This document shows positions 35,728 through 47,181 of a stretch of 64,000 bases of DNA, one piece after another (positions within the stretch are counted from its first letter, which is position 1; the number at the start of each line of letters is the position of its first letter). A program made the translations under genes and the position numbers. The notes beneath the pieces were generated by a model. The model did no database searches. It was given only the letters and a program-made list of their open reading frames with translations, and was not told the origin of the DNA. Source of the DNA: Rehmannia glutinosa (Eukaryota; Streptophyta; Magnoliopsida; Lamiales; Orobanchaceae); assembly GCA_016081115.2 (NCBI GenBank), contig JABTTQ020002549.1, positions 248,001 to 312,000 on the forward strand. Direction: 5' to 3'.

Positions 35728-36490
35728 TTGCAAAATACAAGCCCAAGATCCCGAAAGTCTAACCAAGAAGAAGATAGAAGGGAGGACAAATTTGGTAAGT
35801 ACTTTCATTCTTTCAAACAATTACATGTCAATATTCCATTTGTTGACCCTCCTTCAAAGCATGTTAGGGATCTTAATGACATCATTCCTAGTGAAAATAA
35901 GCTTAACAAATTATCAAATGTGCAATTGAATGATAAATGTCCTTCCAATGAACTACCACAAAAATTTAATGATCCAGGAAGCTTTATTATCCCTTGCACA
36001 ATTGATGGTTTACTGTTGATAGGGCACTAGCGACTTGGGAGCTAGTATCAATGTGATGTCTTATGAAACATTTAACCATGCGGGATTAGGTGAACTTAAA
36101 CCTATTAGGATGGACATTCAATTAGCCGATAAATCGATTAAACATCCTAGAGGTATTATTCATGATGTGTTAGTCAAGATTGATAAATTCGTGTTTCGAT
36201 CGATTTTGTTATTCTTGACATGCATGATAATATAGAAGTTCCCTTAATTCTAGGACGTCCATTTTTGGCTACCGCAAAATCTCTCATTGATGTGCATGAT
36301 GGAAAACTTATTTTGAGAGTAGGAGTGAACAAGTTATCTTTAAAATTCCCTTGAAAAATCATATAGATGATACTTGTTTTCCTATAAACTTGATTGGGAA
36401 AAATGATCTTTTGCTTGATACACCATCTAATAAACCCTTGAAAACATGTGATGTTCGGTGTGTAGAAGTGCTCACGAGAAAAGTTCATAT
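35728..36490 (+). pseudogene. Retropepsin-like protease of element C (broken)
   Basis: Contains KYFHSFKQLHVNIPFVDP, GSFIIPCTIDG and LGASINVMSYETFNHAGLGE, typical of Athila proteases. The active-site region reads as (R)ALxDLGASIN in the neighbouring frame near 36,020-36,050. LILGRPFLATAKSLIDVHDG (36,245-36,305) is the flap and C-terminal half. Frames break near 36,028, 36,200 and 36,330. No RT follows; coding fades by about 36,720. Confidence 0.8.
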
Positions 36491-36720
36491 TTAAAGATGT
36501 CGTGCGAGAAAAATGGGACCGTGAAGGTAAATTGTTCGAGATTTGACTTAGGTGGCGATGTTAAGGATTTTCATAAGTTCAAGGCTCGCCCGATTAAATC
36601 TTCACATTTAGGTGACATAGTCGACTATACGACGTTAAGCGCTAAGCTTAGGAGGCAACCCGATGTTTGTGTGCAATTATTTTCATTTATTTTTATTTTT
36701 TTATTTTCTTTCAAAATAAT

Positions 36721-37953
36721 CACAAGTCCTTAATTAGAGTCATTTTCAAAACAAAAAAAAAACTCTTGAACTTATACTTGGTTGTCCTAATTGGGAATAT
36801 CCGAGATTTTACGGTATTCGAGTTGTGTGTTGCTTAACTTTAATTAGGTATGAAGATGCCATTGAAGGTCCCGTACCAAAACAACCCAATGGTCGCTCAA
36901 CACCGATTCCACTATTGTAGTAAGGTCGTATTTTTCTTTTTCCACCTCTTTTATATCATTCTAATTTCTTTGCTTTTTGAGTATTGGTGTGTGTTTGTCC
37001 ATTTCTTTCTTTCACATTGAGGACAATGTGAATCTTAAAAGTTGGAGGTGGGTACAATAACATTTTCGGAATGCTTGTATGCTTGTTTGTGAGAGATGTG
37101 ATTTTTTTTTTTTTTTAACAAATTGAATGTTTGCTAGTCAATAACTTGGCCCAATTATACCTACATTAACTTGTTAATTTGTGTTTTCAATGTGAAGCAA
37201 TTGATTGTCTAGGATAGATTGACGTGGATGCAGGCAAAATTTTGATGAGATTTCTAACACCATAAATACTTGATGTGTTAAGGCATATACGACGATACCT
37301 AGCGCTATGAACGTCTGAGAACTCGTGATTTAGTAGTGGTTAACGAGTTGTTAAACCAAGTTTGCGAATAAGAAAAAAACGGACCAATCGAGGTTATACT
37401 CCTCTATTTGTTGTTGCTTAGTAACTAGGAGCATTCATGAGCCCCGTGTTTGTCTTTTTACGTAAAACAAATGACACGAATATGAGTATGGGAAACCACC
37501 CTAGGAGTGTTTGAACAGAAATTCAAAATATAAACCTAGTGGAAGCATGTCTCGAAAGGTCCCCAAAAAAAAAAAAAAAAGAGAACGACTCATTCCAATA
37601 AAGTTCAAGAAGCTTGGTTATATGACTAGTAGGCTAACTACAATGATCTATTGAATTCTTGTATTTTCATGGCGTTATTGAATTGAAGTTGTTCATAACT
37701 ATCAGTATTTGTGGAGTGATGATTTCAAGTCTGAATAATGCCTGCCGATATTACAGTCTTTCTTGACAGTCGATCGCTTTACAAAACTATGTTTTTACTT
37801 AATGGTTAATTCGGGTTGAGAAGGCCAAGAACTTGACTGCTTATGTTCAATATGTTGAAAAAAATCATCTTTGTATGTTGTGATTTATTGAATCCCTCTT
37901 TTTGATATAATATTTTGCTTGAGGACAAGCAAAGTTCAAAGTTGGAGGTGGTT
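36721..37953 (+). other. Non-coding internal tail and polypurine tract of element C
   Basis: 1.2 kb without coding domains. It contains a T run near 37,107 and an A run near 37,565. In full-length Athila elements the pol domains would precede such a tail; here they are missing. The purine-rich end CAAAGTTGGAGGTGG before 37,954 is the probable polypurine tract. Confidence 0.7.
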
Positions 37954-39631
37954 TGATAAGAGTCTTTTTATGCATGTTTTATGTGTATATTTGAGTAGAA
38001 TTCGAGTTATTTTATTGTTAGTTTTGTAAATTTTTGATTGTACATTGTTCATATTACTCCGAGGTGCCTTTATTGATGTAGATTGACCATTCGGGGCTAA
38101 TTTTGGTGAATTTCGGACCATGGATTCATGTCAAAACATACCGGGGAGTTTAAGGATGCAAAAACGCTCGAAATTCCAAGCCAAACGCGTCATTTTAGGG
38201 CCTTTTTGGTCCAACACGGGCAGGGGTGTGGGCAACACGGCCGTGTTCGCCGGGAGCTAAAAACTCGATTTTTCGCACAAAACAGCCTACGACACGGCCT
38301 GGCCGTGTTGGGAAGCACGACCATGTCTCCCTCGATTCCTGTGTGATAAAACAAAGACGGCCCGGCCGTTACGGGCGACACGGGCGTGTTCGGGCACTTT
38401 TTCGCAACTTTTCCATGCGAAAATTATGGAAAACTCACCTACCAAGATTTTTGACCACTTTTATACACCTTTAACACCCAATTTTGCTGCAACATGTCCC
38501 CATATTCCCTCAATCATCAATTGAGTACAAGAATTCACCAACCAACAATGAAAATGGAGGCAATTGTTTAACAAAAGAGAGTACTATCAATGTATTGGTT
38601 GCCTATAAAAGCCAAGGGTTGAAGCCGGGAGAGGCATGCATTAGATACTTAGGAAATATTCATTGTATTCATTTCATTAAGTAGAATTGGGATCAAAGGG
38701 TCTTTGAGGAGAAAGCTTGGGGCAATATTGGAGAAGAAGGCTTGGAGCAACATCATCAACCAAGGAGGAAGTCTTGTATTGGTCTTGAATAAGAGCTAAG
38801 TACACCATGTTCATTTTATTCAAATCATCTTGTGTAGTATACTCTTTTATCAAAGCCATGTGTAGCTAAACTCCTAGTGTTTGAATGTAATGAACTCTAG
38901 AATGGATTTGTGATTAAGGTGTGTATGTTTTTAATAAAATCTTCATATTTTGTGTGATTCACTTATATTATGCTTCGTTCATTCGAATTAATATATGCGC
39001 AATATTGATTTGAAGTTTATTTTTCATCCGGGAAATCGAGAGATTCATGGTGAAATAGAACCTATAGAAGTGAAAAGAGTTGCATGCAATCCTAGATATA
39101 GGACGACATAAATCTTCTGGATTAGGGTCAAACCTAATATGGGAATTCACAAATCGTTATAATGCTGTCTTGGGGGTTTTAACTAGAAAGAGATTTCAGT
39201 TAATCAACTTGAGATTAGAAGTTTTTCGCCTTGAGAAAGGGTTTACCTTAAATTGGGAATTTCTACGGTCCACAAGACATGAGATTTTATTAAAAGATGT
39301 TGGTTTTTGCTTAAGGGCTTACGGTTGTATTTTTAACTTGTCAAATCACAAAAACATTCTAGAGGGATTTACATTCAAACACATTTCTATCTCTTGACTT
39401 CTTATTTTACAAATCTTCTTTCATTTTTACAATTTGCATTTTGATAATTTAGATTCTTTATTTTTCTTTTTCATCAAACAAAACTCTGAAAATTGTTAAA
39501 TTAAATAACAAAAAGACGGTAATTATTAGTACTTACAATCCTCGTGGGAATGACACTCGGTACTCAATAATCTATACTATAAACGATAGGTGCACTTGCG
39601 TATGGTTTTAAAGGTAGCTTTTGAGCCATCA
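37954..39631 (+). repeat. 3' LTR of element C
   Basis: 1678 bp, TGATAAGAGTC to GAGCCATCA, the same length as the 5' LTR. The few differences include CTGG/CCGG (39,118 against 33,630) and CTCTG/CTCG. Confidence 0.93.
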
Positions 39632-40472
39632 TGTAATCAACATATTCTCAAAATCATTCAAGGTTAATCCTCAAGCCTACACTACGAAGAAAATCAATCC
39701 AACACTCACATGTTAAGGAAAAATAGCTTCAATCAGTTGAAGAGGAAACTTTAGAAGAAAAAGGGGTCTACATTCCACGAAGGGTTGTAGGAAGGTTCAA
39801 GGTAGAACCGGTCTCGAGTTTTGGAGGGCTTCGTGATCAAATCCAAAGAGCTTGAGCAAGTGAGTGTAGTAGCAAATTTTGCCCTATGAAGAAGCCGAGT
39901 CGGACGAGAAGCCGGTGAGTGAGCAAGGCATCTCAGATCGAGTCCCAAAGGATCAAGTCATTTGTGTGATCAAGATTTGTATCTGGATTACCACTATGTA
40001 TCTTGATCAATACTTAGTGGATTCATCCAGGAGTTGGAGAAGAGATGATTAGAAGAATTACCCCATCTTCGAACCTCTATAAAAACTTATCGTGTCATTT
40101 ACATTTTAGCACTTTAATTCCTGCATCTTATTTGTTTAATTTCTTTGACATATTTGCTATCCACTTGATAATCTCTAAGTACTAAAACCAAGTATTAAAT
40201 CATAACTAAACCAAACTTAAGGGTGTTAAGTCTTCCGCTGAAAATAAACTACGAGTTGAGCTAATTCGGTATAACAATTTGAGTTATTCTATCACGGCTC
40301 GATCAGTCATTTGAGTGACTAACTCTCTTGATTAACTAAATTGGTTGTCCACCAAGGACACGGTTATACAAGTATCAATCGTGAACTTTAAAAAGGACCA
40401 AAAGTGAAAAGTTGGTAAGATTTATTCAACCCCCCTTCTAAACCTTACACTCACACCCCCTTGGGACCTACA
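39632..40472 (+). repeat. Duplicated copia LTR, 3' part
   Basis: Matches 29,566-30,411 of A's 3' LTR and ends GGGACCTACA. Together with 32,376-32,464 it forms one LTR that lacks the part equivalent to 28,941-29,565. The following CCAT is the altered copy of the CCAGT flank. Confidence 0.88.
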
Positions 40473-40800
40473 CCATGATTTGGTAGGAATAGACCCAAGT
40501 AGTTGAATGTGAATCCCTCATTTAAACCAGTAATGCAAAAGAAGAGAAATTTTGGTCCCAAAAAAAGTCGCGATTATCCGAGCCGAGGTGCAAAAGTTAA
40601 ATGCAGGGCATATCAGGGAGATCCAGTTCCCAAAATGGTTATCGAATACAGTTTTGGTCCCAAAAACTCTAGATGATTGGAGGATATGCATCGATTTTGG
40701 GATTTGAACAAATCCTGTCCGAAGGATTATTATCCGCTCAGGATAGAACAACTAGTTGATTCAATGTGGGGATGTGAGTTGCTCAACATGAAGGATGCCT
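40473..40800 (+). pseudogene. Duplicated Ty3/gypsy RT-start fragment
   Basis: Second copy of 30,412-30,747, with the same KRNFGP and QFPKWL motifs. It was carried along in the tandem duplication and is not an independent element. Confidence 0.8.
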
Positions 40801-41808
40801 CACATCATGCAGCTCACTCTGAGTTATTAAATCCAAGTTGCGGTATCTGACTTCGGTCCGAAGTCCCATCCACATGTAGAGACCCGACCTGCAACACACA
40901 AATAGGGTTGACGGGTCCCGAGGATGATCTTGGGAAGCCCATTCGATGTTTAAGTCAGCAAATGTAGGAGAATAATCCAAAACACATGAAGTAATTAGCA
41001 ATTAGTTAAAGTGTGCTTAATTAAAAATAATGAAGAAAAGGTTATTCATAGTTCGTAAATCAAGTAAAAGAAAACCAATGTGTAATATTGATTGAAGGAG
41101 TTGCATGTATCCCTAGAGATATGACGACATAAATCTTTTGAATTAGGATCAAATCTAATATGAGAATTCATAAATTGATAATGCAATATTAGGGATTTTA
41201 ACTATAAAGAGATTTTCACTTAATTAATTTGAATTGTCATCAAATGCAAGCAACTGGTGTTGACAAAATATTTTAGTACAGAGTTTGAACCAGTAAAATA
41301 TTTTTCGAGGCGTGCAAGAGTGGCATTGTCCTAAAAAATTTATTTTCATAATCCCCCAGGATTCAACGGAACAAAAATGAACGAACAAAATTTTAATATG
41401 TAACCCAGTAAATATGAAGGAAATAAGTAAGAGGTAGGAAGATTAGTTCTGGAGTTCTGTTCTCACAAGACTTGAAGCTCAACATATATAGAATAATTCC
41501 AACGGTAAAATAATTAAAAGTAGGGGACAAGTGAACGGCTCTCAGTCACATAGGGAGACAATCAAGAGACCATAGTATGGTAAGGAACAAATAGACGACC
41601 ATAGCCACCCTATTAAAAATAGGTAGGCTCACATCTGACAATATATAGTAATTCAACTTAGGCTAAACTAGGATAATTGAGGTAAGGTGGAAAAACATAT
41701 TTTTCGGGTAAGGACTTAAATTAGCAAAAATAAAATTAGTTTTTAGGTTGCAAAACTAATCCGAGCTGCGACTATATCACCCATGCCGGGGGAGGGGGGG
41801 TAAATCGA
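40801..41808. repeat. LTR-like non-coding repeat, second and longer copy
   Basis: Matches 30,748-31,424 up to about 41,468, then continues with sequence not seen in the first copy. Candidate LTR start TGTAGAGACCCGACC at about 40,877. Shares a conserved block with the Athila-like LTR (41,097-41,235). The right boundary near 41,808, before a G-rich run, is a guess. Confidence 0.35.
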
Positions 41809-42583
41809 CGATTTTACACTACAATCGGCAAATTTGGCCCAACTCTTTATGTGTGTGAGACCCCTTTAATCACTTGGCCCATTTTTTTACTAACCATTTG
41901 GGTCTCCCATTAATAAAGTGAAGAATACTTCATTACCTATTCTATGTGGGATATATGAGTTCTTTTGAAACACTCCCATGTGCTCCATTCCCATTTTACA
42001 CAACAATCCCCCACATGTTTCAAAAGAACGAAAAGAAAAGGATTTAGAGATATTTGATGGGTTACTAAAATGACTGTATATGTATCGCATCCGGTGTGTT
42101 TTGGACTATGAACCAAACCTAGAATGATAAGATTTAAAGTACAGAGTTTTAGTGAAGCTTGTAGCTTATACGAACTAAGAACTCTTTATTGTAAGTTAAA
42201 ATCTTATCAGTCACATTACACCCTCTCAATATTTTGTCGTTCAATGCGGTTTTGCGCTAATAGGCCATGCGCGTGCCTGGAATTCATGAGTGCTCTAGAG
42301 ATATGCCAAAATCTCATAGGAGCGGCCCCACTCCACACTCATATAGATGAATCTTCATCAAATATATTTTGCAAATAAATATACCACCCTTAAGGGATAT
42401 GAAATTCATTAAGAGCTTAACATCTCATCCTCACATAGTTGCAATTTAGCACTTCTCACACCATAGGAAGGGACAATTAATTATTGTGCTACCAGAATTA
42501 ACAAGTGACTTGTTATTACCCATATGAACCTCATTCATGGGATCTCCAATCACAAAGGTAGGGTTTCTATCACTGTTAATTTC

Positions 42584-45533
42584 TCAAGTTGGCTTAGGTC
42601 CCATTCCCCTCGATGTTTCATTAATTAATTTTCTCCCCAATGGTTTTGTCAGAGGATCGGTCAAATTCAATTCTGACTTCATATAATCAGTGGATATAAC
42701 TCCATCATTTAACAGTTGTTTAACCATATTATGTCTCAAACGAATATGTATATTCTTACCATTAAAGGTTTTATTCTTCGAAATTGCAATTGTTGCTTGA
42801 CAATCACAATGCATACACACTGAAGGTGTTTTGAACCTAATGGAATATCTGCTAAAAAGTTTCTCAACCACTCAGCCTCATTGCTAGCTAACTCCATGGC
42901 AACAAACTCAGACTCCATGGTAGACTTTGCTATGATAGTTTGTTTAGCTGACTTCCAAGCAACTGTACCCCCACCAAGAGTGAATATGTAACCACTAGTG
43001 GATTTTATTTCATCTGAATCTAGAGATCCATTTCGCATCACTGTATCCTTCAAGTACAACAGGATATCCACTATACATGATATCATAGTTCATGGTATCT
43101 TTTAAATATCTCATTAGTCTGACTATTGTAGTCCAATGGTCACGACTGGGATTATGGTATATCTGCTCAATCTACACACAACGTAAGCTATGTCCGGGCG
43201 AGAGAAGTTCATTAAATGCAACAGACTCACAATAATATGTGCATATTCAGATTGATCCACAGGATCATCTAAATTTTTCTTTAATTGAGAGTTAGCATCA
43301 TAAGGAGTACTCCTGGTTTGACGTCAAAATGTCCGAACTTCTTGAGAAGTTTTTCAACATAATGTTCTTGTGACAACATTATGCCATCATCATTCCTTAT
43401 AATTTTAACACCCAATATCACTTTTGCTTCCCCCATATCTTTCATATCAAATTTAGAAGCAAGGAATTCTTTTGATTTATATATTAAATCAATGTAGTGC
43501 CAAATATAGCATGTCATCCACATACAAGCAAATAATTACACACTCATCATCAACAAGTTTTGTATAAACAAATTTTTCATGCCTTTGCTTAGGTGCATGT
43601 TTTAAACCATATAAAGATTTAAGTAATTTACAAACTTTGTTTTCTTTTTTCTAGAAACAACACATTCTTTACGGTTGCACCATATAAATTTCATCTTCTA
43701 AATCACCATTTAAGAAAGTAGTTTTTACATCCGTTTGGTGATTAAAAGTTTATGGATAGAAGCCAAAGCAATCAAAACTCGATTAGAAGAAATTCTAGTA
43801 ATTGGTGCAAAAGTATCAAAATAATCCACGTTTTGCTTTCGAGTAAAGCCTTTTGCAACAAGTCTAGCTTTATATTTTTCAATAGTTTCATTTGGATTAT
43901 TTTTCTTCTTAAAAATTCATTTGCGACCAATAGGTCTAGCTCGGTGGCAAATCAACCAAAGTCCAAGTTTTTGTTTTGTTCAATAGAATCAATTTCAGTT
44001 TTGATGGCTTCTTTTCAGTATAAAGAATCGGAAGATAAAACGACTTGGAGGAAAATATTAAAGGGTCATTTTCTACAAGATATGTATAAAAATCATTTAC
44101 AAAGGAAGTTTCTTTTCTTTGTCTCCTACTCCTTTAACTCCTCAAAAGTGTTTTCAATATTATGTTCAATTGGAGCATAAGAAGTAGATTCAACAGGTGC
44201 ACGAGAAATTATCTCAGTTTTTAAAGAAAAAATATGTTCAAAGAATTCAACATTTTTGTTTCAACAATTCTATTAACATCTAGTACATCACTTTTCAAAA
44301 CAAGAAACTCATACGCAACACTATAATCATCATAACCAATAAATAGACAATCAGATGTTTTAGAACCTATTTTCCTTCTCTTAGGATCAGGTAACATAAC
44401 TTTTGCTAGACACCCCCACACTTTTAAATATTTTAGGTTAGGTTGATAACCTTTCCATAACTCATAAGGTGTCTTTCCGGTTTTCTTATAGGGAATTCTA
44501 TTTTGTAAGTGATATGAAGATAATATAGCTTCACCCCAAAGATTATCAGCAACACCTGAACTAATGAGCATAGCATTCTTCATTTCTTTTAAAGTTGTAT
44601 TTTTTTGTTCAGCTACACCATTTGATTCGGGTGAATATGGAGGAGTGACTTCATGAATTATTCCTTCTTGTTCACAAAATTCATTAAATAAAACATTTTC
44701 GACATCTCTATCTGATCTAATCTTTTAATCTTCTTATCTAATTAATTTTCAACCTCTGATTTGTATAATCAAAACATGTTAAAACATTTTCTCAAAAAAA
44801 AAACATGTTAAAAGTTTCGTCTTTATTTCTAAGCAAATATACCTTAGTATATCTAAAATAGTCATCTATAAAAGTCAAATAATAGTTTTTACCACCTCGA
44901 GTCATAGTTTGTTTCAAGTCTCCTAAGTCAGTATGAATTAGACTAAGCAATTCAGATTCTCGATGTACCGAAAAGCAAGTTTTCTTAGTCAATTTAGCTT
45001 CATAATACATTTCGCATTTATTCAGACAAGTATTATTGATTCCAGAAATTAAATCAAGTAATTGCATTTTACAAATATAACTTGTACTAATATGTCCTAA
45101 TGTAGCATGCCATAAATCAATAGAATCAATCATATAAGCAGAAGATGATGCAAGTTTATTAATAACATCGAAACATTGAGTACAAACAGACCCTGATTAC
45201 AATAACCTTTGCCCACAAGGACATTATTTTTTGTCATTACAATCTTGTCGATTCAAATGACATTTTAACTTGACCTTTCCTAACAAGGAAACGAAACTAA
45301 GTTTGCCCTAATAGTGGGCACATGAAGTACTTCATTGAGAGCTAAGGTCTTGCCAGATGTGAGTTTCAATATAATTTTGCCTTTGCCAAGAATATGTGAA
45401 GTTCGAGAATCCCTGAGTTACGCATGCTCTTCTCCATTTCCCACAAAATTGTAAGAAGCAAAGGCTTTTTATTTGCACAAATGTATCCGGTAGCCCTAGA
45501 GTCTACCACCCATTCTTTCACATCGACTAAAAG
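42584..45533 (-). pseudogene. Pol of element D: protease, integrase, RT, RNase H (broken)
   Basis: Descending on the minus strand. Protease: KEWVVDSRATGYICANKKPL at about 45,520, where DSRAT replaces D-S/T-GA. GAG-pre-integrase and integrase: LWHATLGHIS (45,115), then LIHTDLGDLKQ and YYLTFIDDYFRYTKVYLLR, then WGEAILSSYHLQNRIPYKKT and LKVWGCLAKVMLPDPKRRKI (44,583-44,221). RT: badly damaged, with the catalytic motif as VDDML near 43,510 and KEFLASKFDMKDMGEAKVIL. RNase H: STSGYIFTLGGGTVAWKSAK to 42,584. Frame breaks separate each piece. Not functional. Confidence 0.8.
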
Positions 45534-46252
45534 TAGGAATGGAAAATCCCGGGGAACCATCCCATTGGTACCCGAATAATTTTGGAACGGGAATCCCCGA
45601 TAATTAGGGGATGGGAGCGGGGATGGGGATTCCCCGCTTTTATGAAACCGAGGATGGGACGGGGATGGTATTTATATCCCCCCGTCCCATCCTTGTCCCC
45701 GTCCCCGATTAGATGAAACGGGATTCCCGTCCTATCCCCGTTCACCGATATATATATATATATATTATATATTTATATATATTATTAATAGTCTACTAAA
45801 ATAGTTGTTAGTGAGACGAGTTTATGTTTATATATTTTTTTTTATTTTGTTAAATTGTAAAATTAAACCCTAAAAATTATGTGTTTTATATTGTAATGAT
45901 TATTAATTTTTTAAATTACAAGACTTTGTATTTTAAAAATTGTTGTATTTAACTCAATTTGTTAAAGTATTTTATATTAGGGAGTTATTATAAGATTAGC
46001 TAGTGATTCATGATATTTCATCTATTTTAATTATTAATTATTTTATGTCAAAAAATATATTTTATTATTAATAAATACAAAACGGGGACCCCTGATTCCC
46101 CGCGGGGACCCCGTTCCCCGAATGGGGATTCCCCATCCCCGTACCAGATGCCCAAAACGGGGAATGGTATGGGTATGGTATTTGAAATGAGATTCGGGGA
46201 CGGGGATGGTATGTCCCATACCAGTTCCCGTCCCCGTCCATTGCCATCCCTA
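45534..46252. mobile_element. Non-autonomous hAT-like DNA transposon (719 bp) inside element D
   Basis: Ends are imperfect inverted repeats: TAGGAATGGAAAAT on the left and, in reverse complement, TAGGGATGGCAATGG on the right. Flanking 8-mers are ACTAAAAG (45,526-45,533) and GCCAAAAG (46,253-46,260), 6 of 8 matching, as for hAT target duplications. Both subterminal regions are full of GGGGATGGGG/CGGGGAC repeats. The centre is AT-rich with an AT microsatellite at 45,748-45,780. No transposase. Removing it rejoins the copia gag and protease readings (QINLLA, then LLVDVKEW). The ORFs crossing it are accidental. Confidence 0.75.
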
Positions 46253-46260
46253 GCCAAAAG

Positions 46261-46760
46261 ATTAATTTGGGAAAGCACCGCAACAACAATATCATCCCCT
46301 TCAACCAAATTTGCATTTGGCTTTGGAGGATTTCCATTTCGATTTTGAGGGTTGTCATTTTTCTTTTTATGTTTGCACTGATGTGCATGGTGAACCAACC
46401 TTCCACAAGCGTAATAGTTTCCTTTCTTTTTAAAGTTGGTGGAGTTATTCCCTTTAGGTTTGTAATCAGTCTCATTAAAAATTTTAACATTCTTGTTATT
46501 AAAATTACCTTGCACCATGTTTGTAGTTGTCGCTATTTCCTTCTCTTTGCTCACTTTGAGTTCCCTCCGGTTGGTATCTTCGATTATAATGTGGGCAATT
46601 AGATCAACATGAGATAATTGCTTGTGTTTATGTTTTAATTGCTGCTTGTAGTCTTTCCACAAGTTTGGCAATATTTCGATCAGTAAACCAACTACGAATT
46701 CCTCTTGTAGGGTGATGTTTTCAGTCTTTAGATCCTCTCAATTTCATACAAGAACTTATT
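46261..46760 (-). pseudogene. Gag C-terminal part of element D
   Basis: Reads ITLQEEFVVGLLIEILPNLW (about 46,730), then KQQLKHKHKQLSHVDLIAHI and a zinc knuckle CGRLVHHAHQCKHKK in which the first cysteine is Tyr. It is followed by LVEGDDIVVAVLSQINLLA, where the hAT-like element cuts in. This matches the C-terminal half of a UBN2-type copia gag; the N-terminal half is missing. Confidence 0.75.
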
Positions 46761-47181
46761 TCATCATATTATTTCGTAAGTTTTAAACTTTAATTCTCTC
46801 CAAGATTTTTTTCTTCTTTTTTGAAGCTAATTCTCTTACAAGATAGTTATCTAATTATTCATGTCAACAAACTTATTGAAAATAAAATGTTATTAAGTGC
46901 CTTATAATATTTTAATTTTAATTAGTTAAATATGTGAACAATATCTTTTTATTTATAAGACGCTTTCTAATGCAGTATTACTCAAAGTAATAATATAATT
47001 AGTGTGGTAAAATTATATGAATCACTAGAAACATTCATACTTTTTAAAAAGCATTTAAATCAACTAGTTTGCCAACTTAGTAATGAATAATTTCATTACT
47101 CTACCGATCAGAAAACAAAAAATTCATTACTCGAATCATACAACTATCATACAAAATCAATTCCTAAAATGACCAAAGCTA
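46761..47181. other. AT-rich intergenic stretch between element D and the NB-LRR gene
   Basis: No coding or repeat structure that I can identify. The right part should include the 3' UTR of the NB-LRR gene, which is transcribed leftward. Confidence 0.6.

Larger units (their letters stand above)
32465..39631 (+). mobile_element. Element C: Athila-like Ty3/gypsy, gag and protease only (non-autonomous)
   Basis: 7167 bp with two LTRs of exactly 1678 bp, a tRNA-Asp-type primer site (34,148-34,165) and a polypurine tract before 37,954. The internal region (34,143-37,953, 3.8 kb) encodes gag and a retropepsin but no RT, RNase H or integrase, so movement would need enzymes from a relative. LTRs agree closely, suggesting a young insertion. 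No matching 5-bp flanks: TGCAT left, TGTAA right. It lies in a duplicated copia LTR missing 625 bp. Confidence 0.88.
41809..46760 (-). mobile_element. Element D: Ty1/copia remnant, 5' truncated
   Basis: Minus-strand copia with gag end, protease, integrase, RT and RNase H in order from 46,760 down to 42,584. Bases 41,809-42,583 follow the RNase H stop and should hold the 3' LTR, but I could not fix its ends. There is no 5' LTR and no gag N-terminus before the NB-LRR gene begins, so the 5' end is lost. Sequence motifs differ from A and B, so it is a different copia lineage. A hAT-like element (45,534-46,252) interrupts it. Confidence 0.75.

Noticed and set aside
30412..41468. Methylcytosine deamination as the cause of the copy differences
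   Set aside because: Deamination would give TTG/CAA/TAG/CTA substitutions. The observed changes are mainly gains of CG through indels or swaps at CAG/CTG.
39632..41468. An independent second insertion of an A-family element
   Set aside because: The flanking gypsy and LTR-like DNA is duplicated together with the LTR, which shows a tandem duplication instead.
45527..46671. ORFs with repeated GDGDG / Pro-Arg-rich sequence (45,527-45,745; 46,068-46,490)
   Set aside because: They cross the ends of the hAT-like element and read its G-rich subterminal repeats; they are chimeras, not genes.
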